Positions 32,890-41,049 of a stretch of DNA of 42,929 nt are shown one piece after another. Both the position numbers and the translations under genes were made by a program. Positions within the stretch are counted from its first letter, which is position 1. Each line of letters opens with the position of its first letter. Origin of the DNA: Clostridiaceae bacterium (lineage in GTDB: Bacteria; Bacillota; Clostridia; DSM-8532); NCBI GenBank assembly GCA_012523705.1, contig JAAYTU010000074.1, positions 1-42,929 of the forward strand. The letters are read 5' to 3'. The notes beneath the pieces were generated by a model. It was not told the DNA's origin. It did no database searches and was given only the letters and a program-made list of their open reading frames with translations.

Positions 32890-34146
32890 ATGGCAGATAT
32901 TAATCAGGTGATTAAAGAAGTTAGAAAAGAAATTGCACTGTGCCTAGATTCCACATTGAATTACAATGCAGAGAATTTTGATGAAAAACTATTGGAACAG
33001 ATTGAGCAAATATGCTTTTCTAAAAAATTGACAAGCTGCTTTAGCGTCTCAGAAATAAAAACTATTATTGATACCATATTTAATCAGATGCGCCGAAATG
33101 ATGTTCTAGAGCCTCTTATAAAAGATCCGGACATTACTGAAATAATGGTAAACGGACCTGACAAAATATTTGTAGAAAGAAACGGAGTCATTGAAGAGAC
33201 AGAGATAGTATTTGAAAGCCCAGAAAGGCTTGATGATCTTATTCAGAATATGGTAGCCCGGGTAAATCGGAGTGTAAATGAAGCTAATCCGGTAGTGGAT
33301 GCCAGGCTCGAGGATGGCTCCCGGGTGAATGTGGTATTGTCACCAATAGCACTGAACGGACCTTTGATCACTATAAGAAAATTCCCTGAGAACCCGATGA
33401 CGATTGAGGATCTGATACGATATGAGTCCATAACACCAGAAGTGGCTTCTTTCTTAGAGAAGCTGGTAAAGGCAAAATACAATATTTTTATATGTGGTGG
33501 CACAGGAAGCGGGAAAACTTCATTTTTAAACGCACTTTCATCACTTATTCCCAAAGATGAAAGAATTATTACAATTGAGGATTCGGCCGAGCTGCAACTA
33601 CATTCCATAAAAAACATTGCCCGGATGGAGACTCGTAATGCAAATACTGAAGGTAAGGGTGAAATAGGCATTAATGCTCTGATAAAAACATCACTTCGTA
33701 TGCGCCCTGAAAGAGTAATTGTCGGGGAGGTTCGTGGCAAGGAGGCATTAGATATGCTACAGGCAATGAATACAGGACATGATGGTTCTATGTCAACCGG
33801 GCACGCTAACTCGACACGGGATATGCTGTCAAGGCTTGAAACCATGGTTCTTATGGCAGCTCCAATTCCCCTTGAGGCAATTAAGAAGCAGATTGCTTCA
33901 GCCATAGACATAATTATCTTTCTGTCCAGGCTGAGGGATCACAGCAGGAGAGTCTTAGAAATCTCTGAGGTTCTGGAATATAAGAATGGAGAGATAGAAT
34001 TAAACCGGATCTTTGAATTTGAAGAAACAGGAGAAGATGAGAATGGCAGGGTTTCAGGTTGTCTTCAGCGTACAAAAAACCAAATAGTAAACACTATAAA
34101 GTCAAAAAGGAGAGGAATTAGCCTTGAAGAAGGAGAATGTTATTAG
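32890..34146 (+). CDS. tadA: Tad/type IV secretion ATPase TadA (CpaF family)
   Basis: The 418-residue motor protein is a GspE/PilT-like ATPase of the CpaF/TadA group. It has the N-terminal helical domain, the DITEIMVNGPDKIFVERNG segment typical of the family, Walker A GGTGSGKTS, the Asp box IITIEDSAELQL, Walker B RVIVGEVRGKEA, and the His box STGHANS. It powers assembly of Flp-type fibres. A GAGGAAG site precedes the ATG. A 112-base gap separates it from the tadZ-like gene; a 26-codon frame there is not a pilin. Confidence 0.95.
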   Translation: MADINQVIKEVRKEIALCLDSTLNYNAENFDEKLLEQIEQICFSKKLTSCFSVSEIKTIIDTIFNQMRRNDVLEPLIKDPDITEIMVNGPDKIFVERNGVIEETEIVFESPERLDDLIQNMVARVNRSVNEANPVVDARLEDGSRVNVVLSPIALNGPLITIRKFPENPMTIEDLIRYESITPEVASFLEKLVKAKYNIFICGGTGSGKTSFLNALSSLIPKDERIITIEDSAELQLHSIKNIARMETRNANTEGKGEIGINALIKTSLRMRPERVIVGEVRGKEALDMLQAMNTGHDGSMSTGHANSTRDMLSRLETMVLMAAPIPLEAIKKQIASAIDIIIFLSRLRDHSRRVLEISEVLEYKNGEIELNRIFEFEETGEDENGRVSGCLQRTKNQIVNTIKSKRRGISLEEGECY

Positions 34147-34960
34147 TATTAAAAATTATATCACTTCTAAACCGGCAGAAGCTGTACTGCCTTTTAGTAA
34201 TGAGAAAAATGTGAATCTCCCGCAGTACCAGGTCTATGTCATGAAGCCTGATGAGCTTGCCCTGACACTTCTTCTTGCTATGGGAGTCTTCTTTGCAATA
34301 GGCATGCTCTTTTATGAAAATGTAGTTTTGTCAGCCATATTTTCCTTAGCTGGTTTTTCATATATTCCCATCAGAAAACGGGAATTACTTCGAAAGAAAA
34401 AGGAGGATCTGAGTCTTCAGTTTAAAGATATGCTTTATTTTCTGTCAGTGTCTTTGTCAGTGGGAAAATCCTTTGAGACGGCTCTTATAGAAACTCAAAA
34501 ATCCATGGCAGTAATATATCCTGACAATAGCTGTGATATCATGCTTGAAATAGAAATTATGAATCAAAGGGTATTAATGAACGAACCGGTGGAGAAGGCT
34601 TTCTATGATTTAGCCCTGCGCTCTGAAATTGAAGATATAAAAAACTTTGCTGATGTAATAATGATTTCAAAACGTGCAGGAGTAAATCTTGTAGAGGTAA
34701 TAAAAAATTCTACCGAAATCATTCGTGAAAAGATCGAAATGAGACAGGAAATAGATAACCTTCTTGCGGCAAAAAAGCTGGAAAATAAGATTTTAAGTGT
34801 CATGCCCTTCGCTATGGTGATTATGCTCAAGGAAACCGGGTCAGGCTTTATGGATCCACTTATGACAACCTTATATGGAAGAGTGGTTATGACCATAGCT
34901 TTGATTTTAGTTTTTTCGGGGCTTATAATTGCACGAAAAATAATGGATATTGAGGTGTAA
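34124..34960 (+). CDS. tadB: Tad platform protein TadB-like
   Basis: The 278-residue membrane protein belongs to the type II secretion F/TadB family: two N-terminal membrane helices (about 38-55 and 60-80), a cytoplasmic segment with LQFKDMLYFLSVSLSVGKSFETALIET, and two C-terminal helices (about 220-236 and 254-270). It makes the inner-membrane platform with TadC. It starts at TTG with GGAGAGGA just upstream and overlaps tadA by 23 bases, so it is coupled. A later start cannot be excluded, but none has a ribosome site. Confidence 0.85.
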   Translation: MKKENVISIKNYITSKPAEAVLPFSNEKNVNLPQYQVYVMKPDELALTLLLAMGVFFAIGMLFYENVVLSAIFSLAGFSYIPIRKRELLRKKKEDLSLQFKDMLYFLSVSLSVGKSFETALIETQKSMAVIYPDNSCDIMLEIEIMNQRVLMNEPVEKAFYDLALRSEIEDIKNFADVIMISKRAGVNLVEVIKNSTEIIREKIEMRQEIDNLLAAKKLENKILSVMPFAMVIMLKETGSGFMDPLMTTLYGRVVMTIALILVFSGLIIARKIMDIEV

Positions 34961-34961
34961 T

Positions 34962-35837
34962 ATGACTTATATCTGCGGGTTTATTTTGCTTCTCAATATA
35001 TCGATATATGCAGTTTTTCAGGCCATAAGCTCGAAAAAATACCAGGGCTTTTTTGATGATTTGGATAATAAAGACTATTCCTACAAAGCTTTTCTGCCAG
35101 GATGCTTAGGAATAGTTGAGACGTTGAAACTTTCAGGTGGAGGAAAGTACCAAACAAAACTTAATCAAAAGCTTGTAATGCTTCATGGTAGTAAGTATAT
35201 AGCCTATTATACAAAGGTTCACTGGTCATCAAAAGTATTTCACATGTTTCTGGGAATAATAGTCGGTTCAATAATTTGCATGCTAGGAGATTTTGATTAC
35301 AGTGCTTTTATTCTGATACCCATATCGGCTATAGGAATGATCTTCTTAGCTGATCAAAGCATTGACAGTCAGTATAAAAAAAGAAAATTTCAGTTAGAAA
35401 GAGACTTTCCGGGCTTTTTAAGCAAGCTGGTACTTTTAATTAATGCAGGCTTAACAGTAAGACAGGCAATAGAGCGCATTACAAAGGAGGGGGACTGTAA
35501 CTCCGCCTTATATCAGGAGCTGCGTACGGTAATGACAGATATTAATGCCGGAGAGTTTGAACATGAGGCCTATGCAGCTTTTGCAGAGCGTTGTAAAGTT
35601 AAGCAGATTACAAACTTTGTCAGCATCCTGCGTCAGAATATGAAACTGGGCGGAGGTCAAATGTTGTTTGAATTAAAAAGAATGGGCACTGAATGCTGGG
35701 AGATGCGAAAGAGTACAGCCAAGCAATTAGGTGAAACCGCTTCCTCCAAGTTAATGCTACCACTTGCAATAATGCTGATAGCTGTAATTTTGATATGTGT
35801 TGCTCCGGTTATTGTGGAGCTGGGAAGAGTAATGTAG
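34962..35837 (+). CDS. tadC: Tad platform protein TadC-like
   Basis: The 291-residue protein is the second GspF/TadC family platform component: an N-terminal membrane helix (about 1-20), two helices near 95-125, the conserved cytoplasmic GspF segment RDFPGFLSKLVLLINAGLTV, and a C-terminal helix near 265-285. The frame begins at TTG 34950, but GAGG (34952-34955) is placed for the ATG at 34962, one base after tadB ends. The TadB-TadC pair is characteristic of Tad loci and supports the other Tad calls. Confidence 0.86.
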   Translation: MTYICGFILLLNISIYAVFQAISSKKYQGFFDDLDNKDYSYKAFLPGCLGIVETLKLSGGGKYQTKLNQKLVMLHGSKYIAYYTKVHWSSKVFHMFLGIIVGSIICMLGDFDYSAFILIPISAIGMIFLADQSIDSQYKKRKFQLERDFPGFLSKLVLLINAGLTVRQAIERITKEGDCNSALYQELRTVMTDINAGEFEHEAYAAFAERCKVKQITNFVSILRQNMKLGGGQMLFELKRMGTECWEMRKSTAKQLGETASSKLMLPLAIMLIAVILICVAPVIVELGRVM

Positions 35838-35854
35838 TTAAATGGAGTAACGAA

Positions 35855-36511
35855 ATGAAGAAATTCTTAAATTCAGACAAAGGAAGCTCAACGGTTGAAT
35901 GTGCCATATTAATACCTGTAATTCTTGCCAGTGTTCTGTTATGTGTATTTATATTTATAATTCTTTACGAAAAAACTCTGCTGCAAAGCTATGCCGACGA
36001 AATGGCCATGAGTCTGGCAAGGGAGTGGGGATATAAAGCTCTTCCAGTTGATGAGCTTGAAAGTGGAGTCTATAAAAAAGAAACATATGAGAATCGCGAA
36101 ATATACTGGCACCTGAAGTTATGGGAAAACAGTCAGAAGGAATTAACAGCTTTCGGTTACATAAAGGATAATGCTAAGTCAACCGGGATTCTAAAACCAT
36201 ACAAGGATCATACAGGAAAAGAGGAAGAAAAAGAAATCATTGTAGATTTCAGACCCGGGATACCTTCTGTTATTCATATCACCATCACAGGAAAGTACAC
36301 TACTCCTGCGGAGCCATTATTAAAGCTTATAGGCTTGAATGATTATCTTATCCTCGAGGCTAAAGCAAAATCTAATGTCTATGATACAAAAGATATGATC
36401 AACACAACCGATTATGTATATCAGTTGGTGAGGGAGACAGAAACCTTTAAGAAGTTTACAGAAAAAATAAAGCCTTTAAAAGAAAAATTAGATGATTTGG
36501 TAAAGGAATAA
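35855..36511 (+). CDS. TadE-like pseudopilin
   Basis: The 218-residue protein has a type IVb prepilin-like N-terminus: KGSSTVE followed by a hydrophobic helix (ILIPVILASVLLCVFIFI). The presumed cleavage follows G10 with Glu at +5, the recognition pattern for the Tad prepilin peptidase. The rest is a soluble beta-rich domain. The frame starts at 35795 inside tadC, but TGGAG places the start at ATG 35855. TadE/TadF proteins are minor pilins of the Flp fibre. Its exact member (E or F) cannot be decided. Confidence 0.8.
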   Translation: MKKFLNSDKGSSTVECAILIPVILASVLLCVFIFIILYEKTLLQSYADEMAMSLAREWGYKALPVDELESGVYKKETYENREIYWHLKLWENSQKELTAFGYIKDNAKSTGILKPYKDHTGKEEEKEIIVDFRPGIPSVIHITITGKYTTPAEPLLKLIGLNDYLILEAKAKSNVYDTKDMINTTDYVYQLVRETETFKKFTEKIKPLKEKLDDLVKE

Positions 36512-36517
36512 AGGATT

Positions 36518-39500
36518 ATGTTTTTAAAGTCTAGAGGCAGTGTTACCGTATTTATCTGTATAATACTTGCGGTTCTTATTCCATTTAGTTGTATTATGGT
36601 TGATCTTGCCAGAATTTCCTGGGCGAAAGCTCAGGCTAAGGCGGCCTTGAAAACCTGCATCGAATCCATGCTAGCAGGTTATGACAGACAGCTGAAGGAG
36701 CAATATGGCCTGTTTTCAATATACCCTCAGAGCACTGAAGCAATGGAAGAAGAAATATATGAACTTATGAGCCGTAACTTGAATGCAAATGCATCAGTTG
36801 ATGGGGTAACAGATCTATACAGGTTTCAGGTTAAGAGCGTACAGGCCATCCCCTTTTATAACTACAGTGAGCCCTTTGTACTTCAGCAGCAGGTAGCAGA
36901 GTTTATGAAGTACCGTGCCCCGGTAGCAGCTATTACAGAACTAGTGGAAAAACTAAAGGTTATTGATGGCCTTATTAAGGAAGGGGATTTGATTGAGCAA
37001 AAGATTACGGTTGATAAGCTTATGAATGATATCCGGAATAATCTGGTTAATATAAGCTGCATGATAAATGGAGTGATAAATGAATTTAATCCCATGCAAT
37101 CCAACAAACAAACATTAAAGGAGAAAAAACTGAAAGAAGCTCAGTCACATATATCAAAAGCAGAGAGTCATATCGGTAATGCAAATACTAATCTTAATTT
37201 GGTTGACAGTGCCAGGTCAGACTATTTATCCTTATATGATTCCATAGCTGATACTAAGGAGACCTACGATAAATTAGCAGCCCAGAGAGATGAGGTTAAA
37301 AAAAAGCTGGATGAGAAACGGGAAATGCTTGATAAAGGCAAAGGAAACCAGGGAAATATTTCTTCTGAGATTTCAGCATTGGAAATAGAATATAACGCTC
37401 TGGAAAAATCATGTACAGAGCTATTTGATTCTTTTTCGCCTATGTTAGAAAGCTTGAATGCCTGTAAATCAGACTATGAAGAAGCATTGGGATCAGTTTC
37501 TTCAAGCCTCACAGCTGCCATTAATTCCTTTCAGAATGCAATTGATCAGCTAAACAGCTTAATGGATCATATATCCCAGTACATAATATACCATGAGGAT
37601 ATTCTTAAATTAATTGATGAAATATATCCTAAGCTTGATGATCTTGAAAACAAGGCAAAAAGGCTTGGAGATGACGCTGAAAAGGAAGAGGGGGCAATCT
37701 CAGGAACTGTCGGAGGAGATCTTGAGAAACAAATGAAATTAATTAAGGCAGGTACCTTTGATACAGTAAAGCTTAAACTGAATAATAACCTGATAAAACT
37801 GAAGGCGTGGGAGCAATCAGTAAAAAATAGCTTAGATTTACTAAATGCCGAGAGAGATAAGCTTGAAGATGAACTAGAATACATGAAGTCCATTGAAACA
37901 AATATTCAGAATCAGACCAAGCCATATAGCGCCTTTTCGGGTTATGAGAAAATGGCAGAAGAAATAAAGAATCTGAAATCTTCATTATATGACTTAAAAG
38001 AGATTAGTGAGATGAAAGGCATCTACGAAGTCCCTGTATATGTCCTGGAGCCTGAGGCAAACAATACTGAAAAAGCTGCCTTTGATAGTTGGTTTGAAAA
38101 TAAGTATGAAAACAAAAAATCAGACAAGTCTCCAAAGAAGGATGATAAGGATTTAAAAAAAGTTAGAAAAGGGGCAGGGGATATAGCCCAAAATGCAGCT
38201 GCGGATGAGAAGGTTAAAGACAAATATGAGGGAATCAATGCTGACAAAAATACCATCGAAGATAGGTTTAAAATCATTCCGTCAATAAAAGGGATCACCC
38301 ATTCTGATGGCGTATTAGAACAAATAGGAAGGGCTATAGAAACAATTCAGGGTACTCAGACAGCTAATAATAATCCATTTGAAAAGCCTGTGGAGGGTAT
38401 ATCAAATATAAATGAAGAAGAGAAGAACTACTATGATTTTGAAATGGAACGCATGAAAGAGTTTTCAACAAATATTGAAGATTCTATATCCAGTAACATG
38501 GAAAGCCTTTTAGAATCATTGTATATGAATGAATACATAGTTTCAGCCTTTAAGTGCGAAACAACTAAAAATGGTTTAGAGCATGACATCGGGTACAACA
38601 GGCCTTTAGATAAAACATTTTATGAGAAGGCAGAAGCTGAGTACATATTATTCGGCAATAAAGAGGCGAAGTCAAATGTGAATGCCATGAAGAGAAGCTT
38701 GTTTGCAGCCCGGCTATTATTTAATCTGTTGCATATTTACACTTCTCCAGAAAAAGTATCTACAGCACTCACTCTAGCAACAGCTATTTCTGGATGGACT
38801 ATATTTGGTATACCAATTGTAAAAAACCTGATTATTATTGCCTGGGCCGGGGCTGAGTCCTATCTGGATGTGGATCTCCTGCTGAAAGGAAAACCTGTGC
38901 CCCTGGTAAAAACTAAGAGCTCCTGGCAGCTTGATTCATCGGGTATAATGGAAAAGTTAATGGAGTTTCTTACTACTGATGTTAAGGATTTTCTTACCGA
39001 TAAGGTCGACGAAACAATTCAACAAACATCTGAGGCCATTGAAGAGTCAGTGACAGGGATAATCAATGGCTATATTGACCAAACTTTTGCTAAGTTGGAG
39101 GATAAAATCGACCAATTCCCTGGGCAGACAGAGGAAGATACTTCTGCCGATGTAAAATCAATATTATCAAATGCTGGTACCGATTTTATCAGCTCTCTGA
39201 GCTTCGAAGATTTCGACAGCTTCAAGTCCAGCCTGAAGTCAAGCGTTGAAAACCTAATCAATAGTATTTCAGGAAAAATAAAGAGTTTTAGTCAGGAAAA
39301 ACTGCAGAATTTTAAAAGCGAACTTAAAAAAGAAATAAGAAAGCTTATCTTCGAATCATCGGGATATAAGAAGCTTGAGAAAAGCTTAAAGAATCTTGGC
39401 AATGATATTGTCAAGATGGGCATAGATTCTGTTGGCGGGCAAATAGAAGAAGTCTTCGGTAAAGACGAGGAAAGTGGAAAAAACAATATTACAGCAAGAT

Positions 39501-39760
39501 TAATAATGATGGATTATGTAGATTATCTTCGTCTTTTTCTGTTAGCGGTACCGGCTGAAACAAAAGCTTTGAGAACTGCTGACCTTATTCAGTTAAATCT
39601 GCAGGAAGCAGCTAAAAAATATGATCTAACTATTGATGATTATAATACCTATCTTTTTATAAAGGTTGAGTTGGACATTAATACCTGGTTTATACCCAAG
39701 AAGCTATTAACAACGAATAATGCGGGGATGATTACAGTTGAATGGTGCCAAGGATACTAA
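36518..39760 (+). CDS. giant Tad-locus protein with prepilin-like N-terminus and long coiled coils
   Basis: The 1080-residue protein begins GSVTVFICIILAVLIPFSC, a pseudopilin-like hydrophobic helix after G7, but with Phe where Glu +5 should be. Next come long alpha-helical, Lys/Glu-rich stretches predicted as coiled coil (about 195-320, 360-480, and 880-990), a highly charged linker at 525-570, a hydrophobic stretch near 745-775 (ATAISGWTIFGIPIVKNLII) that could be a second membrane segment, and a C-terminal domain. It resembles TadG-like or DUF5702-type proteins of Lachnospiraceae as I remember them. It lies between two TadE/F-like genes, so it is probably a surface or machine component of the Tad system. 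Function is unknown. Confidence 0.8.
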   Translation: MFLKSRGSVTVFICIILAVLIPFSCIMVDLARISWAKAQAKAALKTCIESMLAGYDRQLKEQYGLFSIYPQSTEAMEEEIYELMSRNLNANASVDGVTDLYRFQVKSVQAIPFYNYSEPFVLQQQVAEFMKYRAPVAAITELVEKLKVIDGLIKEGDLIEQKITVDKLMNDIRNNLVNISCMINGVINEFNPMQSNKQTLKEKKLKEAQSHISKAESHIGNANTNLNLVDSARSDYLSLYDSIADTKETYDKLAAQRDEVKKKLDEKREMLDKGKGNQGNISSEISALEIEYNALEKSCTELFDSFSPMLESLNACKSDYEEALGSVSSSLTAAINSFQNAIDQLNSLMDHISQYIIYHEDILKLIDEIYPKLDDLENKAKRLGDDAEKEEGAISGTVGGDLEKQMKLIKAGTFDTVKLKLNNNLIKLKAWEQSVKNSLDLLNAERDKLEDELEYMKSIETNIQNQTKPYSAFSGYEKMAEEIKNLKSSLYDLKEISEMKGIYEVPVYVLEPEANNTEKAAFDSWFENKYENKKSDKSPKKDDKDLKKVRKGAGDIAQNAAADEKVKDKYEGINADKNTIEDRFKIIPSIKGITHSDGVLEQIGRAIETIQGTQTANNNPFEKPVEGISNINEEEKNYYDFEMERMKEFSTNIEDSISSNMESLLESLYMNEYIVSAFKCETTKNGLEHDIGYNRPLDKTFYEKAEAEYILFGNKEAKSNVNAMKRSLFAARLLFNLLHIYTSPEKVSTALTLATAISGWTIFGIPIVKNLIIIAWAGAESYLDVDLLLKGKPVPLVKTKSSWQLDSSGIMEKLMEFLTTDVKDFLTDKVDETIQQTSEAIEESVTGIINGYIDQTFAKLEDKIDQFPGQTEEDTSADVKSILSNAGTDFISSLSFEDFDSFKSSLKSSVENLINSISGKIKSFSQEKLQNFKSELKKEIRKLIFESSGYKKLEKSLKNLGNDIVKMGIDSVGGQIEEVFGKDEESGKNNITARLIMMDYVDYLRLFLLAVPAETKALRTADLIQLNLQEAAKKYDLTIDDYNTYLFIKVELDINTWFIPKKLLTTNNAGMITVEWCQGY

Positions 39761-41027
39761 TAATAGAACCAAGAAAAATAAGGGGAGTATAACTGTCGAG
39801 ACAGCAATTGTCCTGCCGGTATTTATACTTGTTGTTTTCTTCATAGCCTATTTTATAAGGATATTTTATATCTATAATACAATGCAGAGTTCTCTTATTG
39901 AGGCTACAAGAAAAATTGGGAATATGAGTTATTTCTATCATCTTTCCGGTCTCAAGGATTATTCTGAAGAAATAAATGAGGCATCAAAGGAAGCACAGGA
40001 TAAGCTATCAACACAATTTGATACTTTTAAAAATGCGCTTACCTCATTTAATGAAACAGTGTCGGGGATATCTAGCCAGGGTCTTGACGTTAATACTCTA
40101 GACAACATAGAACAGGGAGTGGATAAGTTTAAAGATAATCTCTCTGAAGTTTCTGAGGTAATCGAAAAAATCGCATCGGATCCGAAGGCTGAAATTCAAC
40201 TGTTCTGTACTATTTTCGCTCAAAAGCTTAACTATGAGATAAATAACAAGCTAATCTGTCAAATTGCCAAAGGATTATTAAGTACGGAGTTGGACATCAG
40301 AACAGGTTCCGGTAAAGGTGAAGGGGCAACCAAGCTTGGCATTAAGAATGGAACTAAAGGAATAGATTTTAAGGATTCAAGTGTTTTCGGAGATGATGAA
40401 ACCTTAGAATTTGTGGTCTATTACTCCATTAAAGTTCCTTTGATATCAGAGATAAGATTATCGAATAGGGTCAAATATACAGCATGGACAGGGGGCAGGG
40501 GTGAATCTGGGAAGAATAAAGATGATAAAAAAGAAACAGAAAGTCTGTGGACAAGGTGTGATAACAATAAGCAATATTGGGAAAGAGGCAAAACCATTGA
40601 AAAAAGCGAGGTGGAAAAGATTATTAAACAAGCACAAAAAGGATGTACAGCAGCTGCTACCCCAAGCAAATATCCGGCAATTGATGCCTATGTCTATAAT
40701 AAAACTGACAGATCCATTGAATACTATGATGTCTTCAGCTTGAATCCTTTTCTCAAGACATTCTCTCAACGACCAGGTTCAATAAGTAAGGAGATAAAAA
40801 AACATGGAGCTAGCTTACTGAATTTTGAGGCTGTAAATAATCTTCAGAATGCCGAGATAAAAAAAGAAAAACGAGTCCTTGTGGTAGTAATACCTGAAAA
40901 TACCGGGGAATCTGCCATCAATGAGTGTAACAGTGCTAAATCTGAATTAGAAAAGATGAATATTGAGGTTAGGTTAATCAAGGGATATGGGGAATATGAA
41001 TCCCCCAAAAATGAGAAAACTGACTAA
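39738..41027 (+). CDS. TadE/TadF-like pseudopilin, long form
   Basis: The 429-residue protein has a prepilin-like N-terminus, NKGSITVETAIVLPVFILVV, with cleavage expected after G16 and Glu at +5, followed by a long soluble region with helical segments (residues 70-150) and a C-terminal part with a WxR-type motif and several Cys. It starts at TTG 39738 with GGGGATG upstream and overlaps the giant gene by 23 bases, so translation is coupled. It is twice the length of a typical TadE. The neighbourhood supports a minor pilin or a pilus-tip protein. Confidence 0.75.
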   Translation: MNGAKDTNNRTKKNKGSITVETAIVLPVFILVVFFIAYFIRIFYIYNTMQSSLIEATRKIGNMSYFYHLSGLKDYSEEINEASKEAQDKLSTQFDTFKNALTSFNETVSGISSQGLDVNTLDNIEQGVDKFKDNLSEVSEVIEKIASDPKAEIQLFCTIFAQKLNYEINNKLICQIAKGLLSTELDIRTGSGKGEGATKLGIKNGTKGIDFKDSSVFGDDETLEFVVYYSIKVPLISEIRLSNRVKYTAWTGGRGESGKNKDDKKETESLWTRCDNNKQYWERGKTIEKSEVEKIIKQAQKGCTAAATPSKYPAIDAYVYNKTDRSIEYYDVFSLNPFLKTFSQRPGSISKEIKKHGASLLNFEAVNNLQNAEIKKEKRVLVVVIPENTGESAINECNSAKSELEKMNIEVRLIKGYGEYESPKNEKTD

Positions 41028-41049
41028 GTCTGAGAAAGGAGACCTACAA

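Noticed and set aside
32823-32903. 26-codon frame (MKQVTSRKV...) between tadZ and tadA as a possible Flp pilin
   Set aside because: It is basic, lacks the GxxxxE motif and hydrophobic helix, and overlaps the tadA start.
33243-33911. 222-codon open frame on the minus strand opposite tadA
   Set aside because: It lies wholly antisense to the well-conserved motor gene, has no ribosome site and a serine- and isoleucine-rich composition typical of reverse-strand shadows.
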